The notes beneath the pieces are model-generated. The model ran no database searches, was not told the DNA's origin, and saw nothing but the letters and a program-made list of their open reading frames with translations. From Lachnospiraceae bacterium (GTDB lineage Bacteria; Bacillota; Clostridia; Lachnospirales; Lachnospiraceae), in assembly GCA_900766915.1 (NCBI GenBank), contig CAAFXE010000364.1, positions 1-64,000 on the forward strand: a stretch of DNA of 64,000 bases. The letters run 5' to 3'. A program made the translations under genes and the position numbers. Of the stretch, positions 43,557 through 51,639 are shown in pieces; within the stretch, counting starts at the first letter, position 1; each line of letters starts with the position of its first letter.

Positions 43557-44253
43557 TGACAGTGAGAATCTAAAAAAGACCATTGCCCAGGTGGAGGCTC
43601 AGGATTATGAAAATATAGAATACATTATCGTAGACGGTGCTTCTAAGGATGATACATTGGAAGTCATCCGGGAGGCAAAGGAGCGGTTTGGAGAACGGCT
43701 TTTGTGGATCTCCGAAAAAGACAGCGGCATTTACGATGCCATCAATAAAGGCCTTAAAATGGCGACCGGAGACTATATCGGTCTTTGTTTTGACCGGTTT
43801 GCCTGCGTGGATGCAGTGTCTAAGATGGTAGCAGTCATGGAAGCGGAAGGAACCGATGGGGTTCACGCGGACTTAAATTATGTGGATGGGGAAAAAATCA
43901 TCCGTAAATGGAGACAGGGTCAGGGAAACATTCGCACCGGATGGATGCCGGGACATCCAACCTTGTATTTAAAAAGAGAGGTTTATGAAACCTACGGTCT
44001 TTATAAGACGGATTACCGCATTGCAGCGGACTATGAATATATGATCAGAATCTTAAAGGATGGAAAGGTGAAATTGTCCTACATTCCGGAGGTTCTCATA
44101 AAGATGTCCCATGGAGGTACCAGTACCAACGGTCTTGGAGCTTACCTTGAGGGTCTGCGGGAAGGCCACCGTGCATTGAAGGAAAATGATATCAAATTTG
44201 CATTTGTTACAGATATATTACGAATTTTTAGAACTTTGTTACAGTTTCTGTAG
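43522..44253 (+). CDS. Family 2 glycosyltransferase with an altered DxD site
   Basis: 243 residues of the WcaA/PssE-like GT2 type: VSIITTTYNDSENLKKTIAQ opening, YIIVDGASKDDT, and MPGHPTLYLKREVYETYG in the second half. The region that should read LNSDDxF reads LCFDRFACVDAV near 88-99, so the second metal-binding Asp is Arg. Either metal binding uses other residues or the enzyme is weakened. The reading frame is otherwise intact and the protein is full length. Confidence 0.82.
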   Translation: MKKVSIITTTYNDSENLKKTIAQVEAQDYENIEYIIVDGASKDDTLEVIREAKERFGERLLWISEKDSGIYDAINKGLKMATGDYIGLCFDRFACVDAVSKMVAVMEAEGTDGVHADLNYVDGEKIIRKWRQGQGNIRTGWMPGHPTLYLKREVYETYGLYKTDYRIAADYEYMIRILKDGKVKLSYIPEVLIKMSHGGTSTNGLGAYLEGLREGHRALKENDIKFAFVTDILRIFRTLLQFL

Positions 44254-44270
44254 AAAACTACGGAAAGATA

Positions 44271-44279
44271 TGGTACAAT
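44271..44279 (+). promoter_or_regulatory. Possible extended -10 box at the start of the GT2 gene 44278
   Basis: TGGTACAAT overlaps the first ATG. If used, the transcript would begin near the second ATG at 44287, making a nearly leaderless message. Weak, since no -35 is evident. Confidence 0.22.
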
Positions 44280-45003
44280 GAAGGGTATGAAATGTTTAGT
44301 AATTATTCCTGCCTACAATGAGCAGGACAATATTGTAAGAGTTATTGAAAATTTAAAGAATAACTATCCCCAGTATGATTATGTGATCATTAACGATGGT
44401 TCCTCAGATTCCACACCGGAAATCTGCAGGGCCAGAGGGTATGAGCTTATCGATCTTCCGGTAAATCTGGGATTGGCAGGAGCTTTTCAGACGGGCTTAA
44501 AATATGCCTACGAAAAAAAATACGATTATGCCATCCAGTTTGATGCGGACGGTCAGCACCGCCCGGAATACATCGGGGATATGTTAAAGAAAATGGAGGA
44601 AGGCTATGATATTGTCATAGGCTCCCGTTTTGTTGTGAAGAAAAAGCCAAAATCCATGCGTATGCTGGGAAGCAACCTGATTTCTTTGGCTATGAAACTG
44701 ACCACAGGGCATAAGATCAAGGATCCAACTTCAGGTATGCGAATGTTTAACCAGAAGATGATCGCAGAGTTTGCCCTGAATATGAATTACGGACCGGAGC
44801 CGGATACGGTATCTTATCTGTTAAAACAGGGTGCAACCATTGCAGAGGTGCAGGTGGAGATGGATGAGCGTATTGCCGGAGCAAGCTATCTGACCATGGG
44901 CCGTTCCATGATGTACATGATGCGGATGCTGATCTCCATTTTGCTGATCCAGAATTTCAGAAAACGCCGGAAGGTGGAAAAAATTGTCATGGAGGAGGTC
45001 TAA
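44278..45003 (+). CDS. DPM1-like family 2 glycosyltransferase
   Basis: 241 residues. CLVIIPAYNEQDNIVRVIEN opening, YVIINDGSSD, and AIQFDADGQH with the DxD. This type makes polyprenyl-phosphate sugars (dolichyl-phosphate mannose synthase-like), the donors used by GT-C enzymes, several of which are in this island. The next gene is a DUF2304 membrane protein, a frequent partner of such GT2s. ATG at 44287 is an alternative start. Confidence 0.88.
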   Translation: MKGMKCLVIIPAYNEQDNIVRVIENLKNNYPQYDYVIINDGSSDSTPEICRARGYELIDLPVNLGLAGAFQTGLKYAYEKKYDYAIQFDADGQHRPEYIGDMLKKMEEGYDIVIGSRFVVKKKPKSMRMLGSNLISLAMKLTTGHKIKDPTSGMRMFNQKMIAEFALNMNYGPEPDTVSYLLKQGATIAEVQVEMDERIAGASYLTMGRSMMYMMRMLISILLIQNFRKRRKVEKIVMEEV

Positions 45004-45004
45004 G

Positions 45005-45403
45005 ATGTCACCAGTATTTCAGCTGCTCCTGATCTGCGGAGCATTTTTCATGACATTTTACATTTTAAAAAGAATCAGGCAGTCCAAACTGCAGATTGAA
45101 TATGCCATCTTTTGGATCATATTTTCCCTGATTCTTGTGGTGTTTAGTGTGTTTCCATTTTTGGTAGCCATATTTACAAGAGCCATTGGAATGGAACTGC
45201 CTGTAAACTTTATCTTCCTGTTCTTTATTTTCATCCTGATCTTAAAGGCATTTTTCCAGACCATTGAGACTTCGGTTCTGGAAAATAAGGTGAGAAATCT
45301 TACCCAGCGCCTTGCTATAGAAGAAAAGGAACGTCAGGAAGAATTAAAAGAAATGAAAAAAAGAATCGAAGAATTAGAAAAAAAGATTTCGGAGGAAAAA
45401 TAA
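45005..45403 (+). CDS. DUF2304 small membrane protein
   Basis: 132 residues with three membrane spans (about 4-22, 34-56 and 68-88) and a charged C-terminal coiled coil (about 100-132, EEKERQEELKEMKKRIEEL). DUF2304 proteins are regularly encoded next to DPM1-like GT2 enzymes and may anchor or scaffold them; this is association only. GGAGGAGG inside the GT2 end supports the ATG at 45005, one base after the GT2 stop. Confidence 0.82.
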   Translation: MSPVFQLLLICGAFFMTFYILKRIRQSKLQIEYAIFWIIFSLILVVFSVFPFLVAIFTRAIGMELPVNFIFLFFIFILILKAFFQTIETSVLENKVRNLTQRLAIEEKERQEELKEMKKRIEELEKKISEEK

Positions 45404-45405
45404 AG

Positions 45406-46254
45406 ATGAAAAAAATTATTGTGACAGGATGTAACGGCCAGCTGGGTCGTGCCATCAATGCCCAGTATGAAGGAAGTACAGAATACGAACTGATCAACAC
45501 CGATGTGGCAGATCTTGATATCACCGATGTGGATGCAGTGCTTAAACATGTCAGAGAAGTAAAGCCCTATGCCATCATTAACTGTGCTGCATATACAGCA
45601 GTAGATAAATGTGAGACAGAGGAAGAGCTGGCATTTAAGATCAATGCCATTGGACCAAGAAACCTGGCAATCGCTGCAGCAGAGGTAGATGCAAAACTCA
45701 TTCATGTATCTACAGACTATGTATTTGCCGGAGATGCAGATACACCTTATCTGGAAACTGATATCCCATGTCCACAGAGTGCTTATGGACGCACCAAGCT
45801 TGCAGGGGAAGAATTTGTAAAAATGTTTGCAAAGAAATACTTTATCGTACGTACTGCATGGCTTTATGGTGACGGACATAACTTTGTAAAGACTATGCTT
45901 CGTCTGGCAGAAACGAAAGATGAAGTGGGAGTCGTAGCGGATCAGCTGGGAAGTCCTACCAGTGCCCTGGAGCTTGCAAAATCCATTGTAAGCCTGGTAC
46001 CTACCGATAATTATGGTATTTTCCACGGAACCTGTGAAGGATACTGCAGCTGGGCTGATTTTGCAGAGAAGATTTTTGAAAAAGCAGGCAAGGAAACAAA
46101 AGTTAAACGCCTCACTACTGAAGAATATCCGACACCAACCAAACGTCCTGCATATTCTGTATTAGAGAACAGAATGTTCAAACTGACTTCTGACTTTATG
46201 TTTGCACATTGGGAGGACGCACTGGACGTTTATATGAAAGAATTGTTAGGTTAA
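45406..46254 (+). CDS. rfbD: dTDP-4-dehydrorhamnose reductase
   Basis: 282 residues. NAD(P)-binding TGCNGQLGRA at 7-16, NCAAYTAVDKCE near 63, and catalytic Ser-Tyr-x3-Lys region VSTDYVFAGD / AYGRTKLAGE near 102-131. It reduces dTDP-4-keto-L-rhamnose to dTDP-L-rhamnose, the last step of rhamnose donor synthesis. rfbA, rfbB and rfbC are not in the window and must lie elsewhere if the pathway is complete. GGAGG precedes the ATG; it is 2 bases after the DUF2304 stop. Confidence 0.93.
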   Translation: MKKIIVTGCNGQLGRAINAQYEGSTEYELINTDVADLDITDVDAVLKHVREVKPYAIINCAAYTAVDKCETEEELAFKINAIGPRNLAIAAAEVDAKLIHVSTDYVFAGDADTPYLETDIPCPQSAYGRTKLAGEEFVKMFAKKYFIVRTAWLYGDGHNFVKTMLRLAETKDEVGVVADQLGSPTSALELAKSIVSLVPTDNYGIFHGTCEGYCSWADFAEKIFEKAGKETKVKRLTTEEYPTPTKRPAYSVLENRMFKLTSDFMFAHWEDALDVYMKELLG

Positions 46255-46259
46255 AAGCT

Positions 46260-47210
46260 ATGGAAAAGAAGAATATTTTATATATTGTCATTCCCTGCTA
46301 TAACGAGGAAGCTGTCATCCGGGAAACTGCAAAACAGGTTGCTATCAAAATGCAGCAGCTCTATGAGCAGGAACTGATCTCAGAAAAAAGTAAGGTGCTT
46401 TTTGTAGATGACGGGTCCAAGGATATGACCTGGCCTATGATCGAAGCACTTCATGCAGAAAATTCTATGTATGCAGGGGTGAAGCTATCCAGAAACAAGG
46501 GACATCAAAATGCCCTGGTAGCAGGACTTTCCACTGCAGTAAAATATGCAGACATGATCGTGTCCATGGACGCTGATCTTCAGGATGATATCAATGCCAT
46601 TGATGGCTTCGTACAGAAATATTATGAAGGCTGCGAGGTGGTCTACGGTGTGCGCAGTGCCAGAAAGACAGATACCTTCTTTAAAAAATTTACCGCTCAG
46701 GGGTTTTATAAAATGATGATGGCCATGGGCGTAGACATTGTCTATAACCATGCAGACTATCGTCTTATGAGCAAACGTGCCGTAGAAGAAATGCTGAAAT
46801 TTAAGGAAGTCAATCTCTTCCTTCGAGGTATCGTACCACTGGTAGGCTTCAAATCCGACAGTGTTTACTATGAAAGAGCCGAGCGTTTTGCAGGAGAGTC
46901 CAAGTATCCGCTGAAAAAGATGCTGGCATTTGCCATTGACGGAATCACATCCTTCAGCATCAAACCGATCCGTATGATCACAACCCTTGGATTTTTAATT
47001 TTCCTGGTGAGTATCTGTATGCTGATCTATTCACTGATCAGACATTTTACAGGACATACCAGCATTGGCTGGTCTTCCATGTTTGTGTCCATCTGGGCCA
47101 TCGGAGGATTGCAGATTTTATCCATTGGAGTCATTGGGGAATATATCGGCAAGATTTACATGGAGACAAAGGAACGGCCGAAATTTATTATTGAGAAAGA
47201 ATTAGATTAG
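46260..47210 (+). CDS. GtrB-like bactoprenol glucosyltransferase (GT2 with two C-terminal TMs)
   Basis: 316 residues. YIVIPCYNEEAVIRETAK opening, VLFVDDGSKD, SMDADLQDD (DxD), NHADYRLMSKRA, and two C-terminal membrane spans (about 240-262 and 274-296). This architecture (GtrB/ArnC/YkcC) transfers a sugar to undecaprenyl phosphate. It is followed directly by GT-C proteins that would use the product. A longer frame from 46209 lies within rfbD; ATG at 46260 begins the conserved domain, but its ribosome site is weak. Confidence 0.9.
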   Translation: MEKKNILYIVIPCYNEEAVIRETAKQVAIKMQQLYEQELISEKSKVLFVDDGSKDMTWPMIEALHAENSMYAGVKLSRNKGHQNALVAGLSTAVKYADMIVSMDADLQDDINAIDGFVQKYYEGCEVVYGVRSARKTDTFFKKFTAQGFYKMMMAMGVDIVYNHADYRLMSKRAVEEMLKFKEVNLFLRGIVPLVGFKSDSVYYERAERFAGESKYPLKKMLAFAIDGITSFSIKPIRMITTLGFLIFLVSICMLIYSLIRHFTGHTSIGWSSMFVSIWAIGGLQILSIGVIGEYIGKIYMETKERPKFIIEKELD

Positions 47211-47220
47211 GAGATATTTG

Positions 47221-48393
47221 ATGAAAACAAAGAAATGGGAGCTTTCGGATATCCTGTTGATCGTGGGTGTAACAATTCTTAGCATCCTGATCAGGTTTGA
47301 AGTAAAACATTTTGTATCACCGGACTGGACAGCGTATTGGGGTGTCTGGTTTGAGGGTCTCTATGAAAAGGGATTTGGTTTTTTAGGCACCAGTGAGTAC
47401 GATTATGCACCACCTTTTGTATTTATGATGTATCTGGTATCCTTATTCCCTGTGAATCCTTTGACAGGATTCAAGGTGATGGTAAGTATCATTGACTTTG
47501 CATCTGCCATTGTTGCTTTCTGTCTGGTAAATGAATTGACTCACAGCCGTATGAAATCTGTGTTGGCTTACGCATTTTTCATGATCTGCCCGGTATATCT
47601 TGTAAACAGTACCCTGTGGGCACAGTGTGATATGCTTCCCATGTTCTGGGTAATGCTCTGTATTTATTATCTAGTAAAAGAAAGACCAAACCTTGCCATG
47701 TTCTTTTATGGGGTTGCCATCGCTTTTAAGCTTCAGCCATTATGGATTGCACCGATGCTGCTCCTTTTATGGGTAAATAAAAAGATTGAGCTGAAACATT
47801 TCTTGTGGATCCCGGTTTGCTATCTGGTAGGAATCCTCCCTGCGGTATTTGCAGGAAGACCTTTTATGGACTGTGTGGGAATTTATTTTGATCAGACAAC
47901 ATTGGAGCTTTATACCCTAGGATTAAAATATCCAAATGTATTTTATATGATCGGTACCGGAAACTTCCTTTTAGAATACCACGAAGCTGCCATGTGGCTG
48001 GCTCTTGGTATCTTCATGATCGTTTTATATTATATCGGACGCAAAAAACTGGTGATCACACCGAAGTTTATGCTGCTTCTGGGCGGATTTGTAGGAATTT
48101 TAGCACCATTTTTCCTGCCACACATGCACGAGAGATATTCTTTCTTTGCAGAAGTGCTGCTGCTGTTCTATGCATTTATGGAGCCGAAAAAGCTTTATAT
48201 TCCACTGTTACAGATGCTCACATCCTATATCGGATATGCAACCTTCCTCTCCGGAAACTGGGAACTGCCGCTTCGGTATATGTCCATCATTAACCTTTTG
48301 CTGCTGATCAATGTAGGTTACCTGGTATATCAGTACATTGAAGATCCGAAAAATCAGAGAATGGAAGCGCATGTGGAGGTGAAGGAATGTTAG
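47221..48393 (+). CDS. GT-C polyprenyl-phosphate-sugar mannosyl/glycosyltransferase
   Basis: 390 residues with about 10 membrane spans. Acidic first-loop residue in FVSPDWTAYWGVWFEG near 35-50; STLWAQCDMLPMFW near 134, the WxQxD motif of mannosyltransferase-like GT-C proteins; and PHMHERYSFF near 300, a His-Glu-Arg motif. It likely uses the GtrB-like product to add a sugar outside the membrane. AGGAG 7 bases upstream supports ATG at 47221 over TTG at 47218. It overlaps the next, paralogous gene by 7 bases. Confidence 0.82.
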   Translation: MKTKKWELSDILLIVGVTILSILIRFEVKHFVSPDWTAYWGVWFEGLYEKGFGFLGTSEYDYAPPFVFMMYLVSLFPVNPLTGFKVMVSIIDFASAIVAFCLVNELTHSRMKSVLAYAFFMICPVYLVNSTLWAQCDMLPMFWVMLCIYYLVKERPNLAMFFYGVAIAFKLQPLWIAPMLLLLWVNKKIELKHFLWIPVCYLVGILPAVFAGRPFMDCVGIYFDQTTLELYTLGLKYPNVFYMIGTGNFLLEYHEAAMWLALGIFMIVLYYIGRKKLVITPKFMLLLGGFVGILAPFFLPHMHERYSFFAEVLLLFYAFMEPKKLYIPLLQMLTSYIGYATFLSGNWELPLRYMSIINLLLLINVGYLVYQYIEDPKNQRMEAHVEVKEC

Positions 48394-49295
48394 ATCAGTT
48401 TTTAAGAAACCTTATTTATATGGAGCTTCCTGGCGGAAAGAAAGTGAAGATCACATTTTTGGATGCTCTTTTGGCAGTATGTATTACCTTCGCAGCAGTA
48501 AAAATACGTATTCCGGTGTTTCACTACATAGAGACTGTAGGTACAGCCCATACGATGAAGCTTATTTATTGCGGGCTGGATCTGGTGCTTGCGTTGCTGT
48601 CAGCGTTTTTTGTGTATCAGATCAGTCACAGCAAGTTAAAAACACTTGGGGTATATGCAGTTACAGTGATCTGGCCTGTGTTTGCTGCCAACAGTGCCTT
48701 AAATGGCGGCTTTGAAGTTAGAAATGCAGTAATCTTACTGGCAGCTCTTTGTATTATAGCAGTTTTGGAAAAATACAAAAAGACAGCTTTTATGCTGTTT
48801 GTTCTCCTGACAGCGGTTTTACAGATCACCCAGGGAGATATTCCGGTGGAAAGACTTACCAATTATTGGCCGAATATTTATCTGCTGATCGATGATGTGG
48901 AGCTTTTACGGGAATATCAGATGTCCGGTAAATATTTTGTACTTGGTTCTTTGATGATGATTTTTTATTACTTCTCAAAGAAAAAAATCACAGTGACACC
49001 AAAGCTTCTCATTGGTACAGGACTCTTTACCAGTCTTTTCATCTGCTATTTTTATCCGTTTATGAATTACCGCAGCGGATATCTGGCAAATATGTTTGCT
49101 ATTATGCTGTTTTTTTGCGATAAAAAGAAATTTTATCAGCCGATACTTTTATGTATCACCTCTTATGTGTCCTACTCCTACTATTATGCGGGAGAAGAAG
49201 TAGGTCTTGTTTTCTGGCTTTATGCGGTAGTACTGCTCGGATTACTGTTAGATGCCGGACGATATGTATATGAACAGCTTCAAACAGGAAATTAA
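48387..49295 (+). CDS. Degenerate GT-C paralogue of the preceding gene
   Basis: 302 residues, about 8 spans. It aligns with the upstream gene: ISHSKLKTLGVYA versus LTHSRMKSVLAYA, and FYQPILLCITSYVSYSYYYAG versus LYIPLLQMLTSYIGYATFLSG. All catalytic hallmarks are changed: WAQCDM becomes GGFEVR, HMHERY becomes MNYRSGY, and the first-loop SPDW is missing. About 90 residues are absent. It is an open frame kept in the operon, so it may be a non-catalytic partner; decay is the alternative. Confidence 0.72.
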   Translation: MLDQFLRNLIYMELPGGKKVKITFLDALLAVCITFAAVKIRIPVFHYIETVGTAHTMKLIYCGLDLVLALLSAFFVYQISHSKLKTLGVYAVTVIWPVFAANSALNGGFEVRNAVILLAALCIIAVLEKYKKTAFMLFVLLTAVLQITQGDIPVERLTNYWPNIYLLIDDVELLREYQMSGKYFVLGSLMMIFYYFSKKKITVTPKLLIGTGLFTSLFICYFYPFMNYRSGYLANMFAIMLFFCDKKKFYQPILLCITSYVSYSYYYAGEEVGLVFWLYAVVLLGLLLDAGRYVYEQLQTGN

Positions 49296-49296
49296 A

Positions 49297-50424
49297 ATGA
49301 AACAAACACAATTAGCTTATATCAATGGTTTAAAGGGAATTGGTGCAGGTATGGTATATCTGTGCCATTTCGTGTTTGCATTTTACTACGGAATGTACAG
49401 TCTGGAGGCGGCTGACTGTCATCTTCCCGGAAATCTGGACATTTCTATTGGACAGTCCCCCTTAAATATTTTGTTTAGCGGGAACTTTGCGGTCAGACTT
49501 TTCCTTGTCATGAGCGGCTATGTGCTCTGCCTTGGATATTTTAAGACAGGGGATAAAGGCCGTCTGGTAAAGAGTGCAAAAAAGCGATACCTTCGTCTCC
49601 TTCCACCGATTCTGATTACGAATGTGATGATCTGTCTTTTGATGCTGGCAGGTGCCTATCGCAATGTGACTGTGGCAGAACTGACCGGATCTGCCTGGCT
49701 GGCAGGCTTTAACCGCTGTGAACCAAGCCTTTTAAAGGCTGTTTGGGAAGCAGTATTTGGATGCTTTTTTCTGGGAACCAACCAGTTTAACGGTGTTCTA
49801 TGGACCATTCCTTATCTTTTCCTGGGCGCCTTGCTTGTTTATGGCGTTGCATGGCTCTTTGGAGATAAAAAATGGAGATACATTCCTTATGCAATCCTTG
49901 GTGCGGCTTTGATTGTTACGGATTATGCGGGAGTCTTCTGGGGATTTGTACTCTGTGATATCGTGCATACCCAGGAGAAGCTGGTAGAGTGGCTTAAAAA
50001 ACAAAAAGTACTTTTGTGGGCAGTTTTTATCATTGGGTTTTATTTAAGCTCTTATCCGTCAGCGGGTGCTCATCTGGAAGGCACCATTTATGGAATCATG
50101 CCAATCGTCATGGTCATTCCATTTCATCTGGCAGGCGCCCTGATGATGGTGGCAGCGGTAGTCCTGTTAGAACCGTTACAGAAGTTTTTTGGTGCCAGAC
50201 CCTTTGTGTGGCTGGGGGAGATTTCCTATAGCTTTTATCTGGTGCATTTTCCGGTGATTGCAACTGTGGGCTGCGGATTGTTTGAGACCCTGTATGGAAA
50301 AATGTCTTATCTGTTGGCAACTTTGATTGTATTTGCAGCTACTACGGTATTGACTGTGGGGATTTCCATGGTGTTTAAGAAGTTTATCGAACCTTTGTTT
50401 TTTTCTCTCTTAAGTAACGCCTGA
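49297..50424 (+). CDS. Acyltransferase family 3 (OafA-like) membrane protein
   Basis: 375 residues with about 10 spans. The first span carries the catalytic His (VYLCHFVFAFYYG, residues near 20-32), followed by LFLVMSGYVLCLGYF and RYLRLLPPILI, the conserved Arg region. GEISYSFYLVHFPVI near 312 marks the last conserved block. It should O-acylate a surface glycan with an acyl-CoA-derived group. A frame extension from 49252 overlaps the upstream gene; AGGA near 49286 supports ATG at 49297. Confidence 0.88.
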   Translation: MKQTQLAYINGLKGIGAGMVYLCHFVFAFYYGMYSLEAADCHLPGNLDISIGQSPLNILFSGNFAVRLFLVMSGYVLCLGYFKTGDKGRLVKSAKKRYLRLLPPILITNVMICLLMLAGAYRNVTVAELTGSAWLAGFNRCEPSLLKAVWEAVFGCFFLGTNQFNGVLWTIPYLFLGALLVYGVAWLFGDKKWRYIPYAILGAALIVTDYAGVFWGFVLCDIVHTQEKLVEWLKKQKVLLWAVFIIGFYLSSYPSAGAHLEGTIYGIMPIVMVIPFHLAGALMMVAAVVLLEPLQKFFGARPFVWLGEISYSFYLVHFPVIATVGCGLFETLYGKMSYLLATLIVFAATTVLTVGISMVFKKFIEPLFFSLLSNA

Positions 50425-50490
50425 CGGATTGTGCTTCAAGAAATGAAGAAAAAATTTAGAAACTATCGTTGATATATGACAGGAGAAACT

Positions 50491-51399
50491 ATGTGGAATA
50501 ACGTGTCAGGGAAAAATAATGGTAGAGAGTTATGGCTGGACATCGCTAAGGCTTATGGAATCTTTCTGGTGGTCATCAACCATCTGGAGATTCATATTCC
50601 GCTGGTGACTTTCTTTGGTGGAATGTTCTATATGCCGGTATTTTTTGTGGCAGCGGGTTATACTTACCGAGATAAGGGAGAAAGTTTCCAGGCATTTGCA
50701 GCCAATAAGGCAAAGCGTTTGCTGCTTCCATATCTGGTATGCAACATCCTGTTGGTGGCATTTTATATGGTAAGAGCCGGCGGTTTTTCAAAACCGGCAC
50801 TTCTGGGGATTTTTTATTCCAGAAGTATGCTGATGAAAGCTGGCAGTATCTGGAATATGGCTCTGATGCCGGCTTTAAATGCACCGACCTGGTTTTTGCC
50901 TTGTCTGTTTTTGTGTCTCTGTCTTTATTATCTTATTGATCGAAAGTTTACAGAGGAAAATAAGCGAAGGAAAGTAATTGTACTTGCAATGCTGGTGGGC
51001 GTTGTTCTTCGGACTTTGTCACCGGTGCTTCTTCCGTGGAGTCTGGAAAATGCATTGTTTTTCTTAGGGTTTCTGGAGGTTGGTCGTTTCTTAAAAGAAA
51101 CAGGACTTTTCTGGCTTCGGAAAAATGAGTGGATTTATGCAAATTTCCTCATTGCCTTTGTGGCACTGTCCTATCTGCAGGGAAGCGTGAATGTATCAAT
51201 CAGCGAGTATGGACGTTCCATGATCCTGTATTTCTTTACGGGTATATTGGGAAGCGTTCTCTGTATGAAGGCAGCAGAGCTGACAGAAAAATACCTGAAA
51301 GTGCTTGCGAAACCAATCGCTTTTGTGGGCAGACATACGCTGGCGATTTTATGTTGGCACCTGTTAGCTATTGAGATTTTGAGGAAATTTTTCTTCTAA
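50491..51399 (+). CDS. Acyltransferase family 3 membrane protein
   Basis: 302 residues, about 9-10 spans. Opening RELWLDIAKAYGIFLVVINH has the conserved Asp and His; MPVFFVAAGYTYRDK and NKAKRLLLPYLVCN follow, then PTWFLPCLFLC. It is the shorter fucose/glucans-modifying type of Acyltransf_3. AGGAG at 50481-50485 supports ATG at 50491 over ATG at 50476. The stop is 3 bases from repeat A4, the closest such junction in the window. Confidence 0.87.
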   Translation: MWNNVSGKNNGRELWLDIAKAYGIFLVVINHLEIHIPLVTFFGGMFYMPVFFVAAGYTYRDKGESFQAFAANKAKRLLLPYLVCNILLVAFYMVRAGGFSKPALLGIFYSRSMLMKAGSIWNMALMPALNAPTWFLPCLFLCLCLYYLIDRKFTEENKRRKVIVLAMLVGVVLRTLSPVLLPWSLENALFFLGFLEVGRFLKETGLFWLRKNEWIYANFLIAFVALSYLQGSVNVSISEYGRSMILYFFTGILGSVLCMKAAELTEKYLKVLAKPIAFVGRHTLAILCWHLLAIEILRKFFF

Positions 51400-51401
51400 G
51401 G

Positions 51402-51602
51402 GACGCCGCGCGAGGGTGCAGGTACCTCACTTCGCAGGCGTCGTCGGCTCCAACTAGCCTAAGAACATCTAATCACTCGCAGGAGAGCCTGCTTCGCGAA
51501 GATGTTCTAAGGCGGATTTTCCGCCCTTGATGGTAGTTTTTAAAACTACCATCGTGTTAGGCTTAACGCTTCGTGAGGCACCTGCACCCTCATGCGGCTG
51601 TC
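51402..51602 (-). repeat. Structured repeat family A, copy A4 (reverse orientation, with an extra hairpin)
   Basis: The closing helix around 51412-51430 pairs with 51573-51591 (GAGGGTGCAGGT with ACCTGCACCCTC). Core arms 51457-51470 and 51500-51513 enclose GCAGG-AGAG-CCTGC at 51479-51492. It carries an extra perfect hairpin at about 51529-51552 (GATGGTAGTTTT and its complement) absent from A2 and A3. Minus-strand blocks CGAAGCGTTAAGCC, GGCGGAAAATCC and TAGTTGGAGCCGACGACG match A3. Confidence 0.88.
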
Positions 51603-51639
51603 ACTTGAAGGAATTTAATGAAAAATAAGGGAATCGTAG

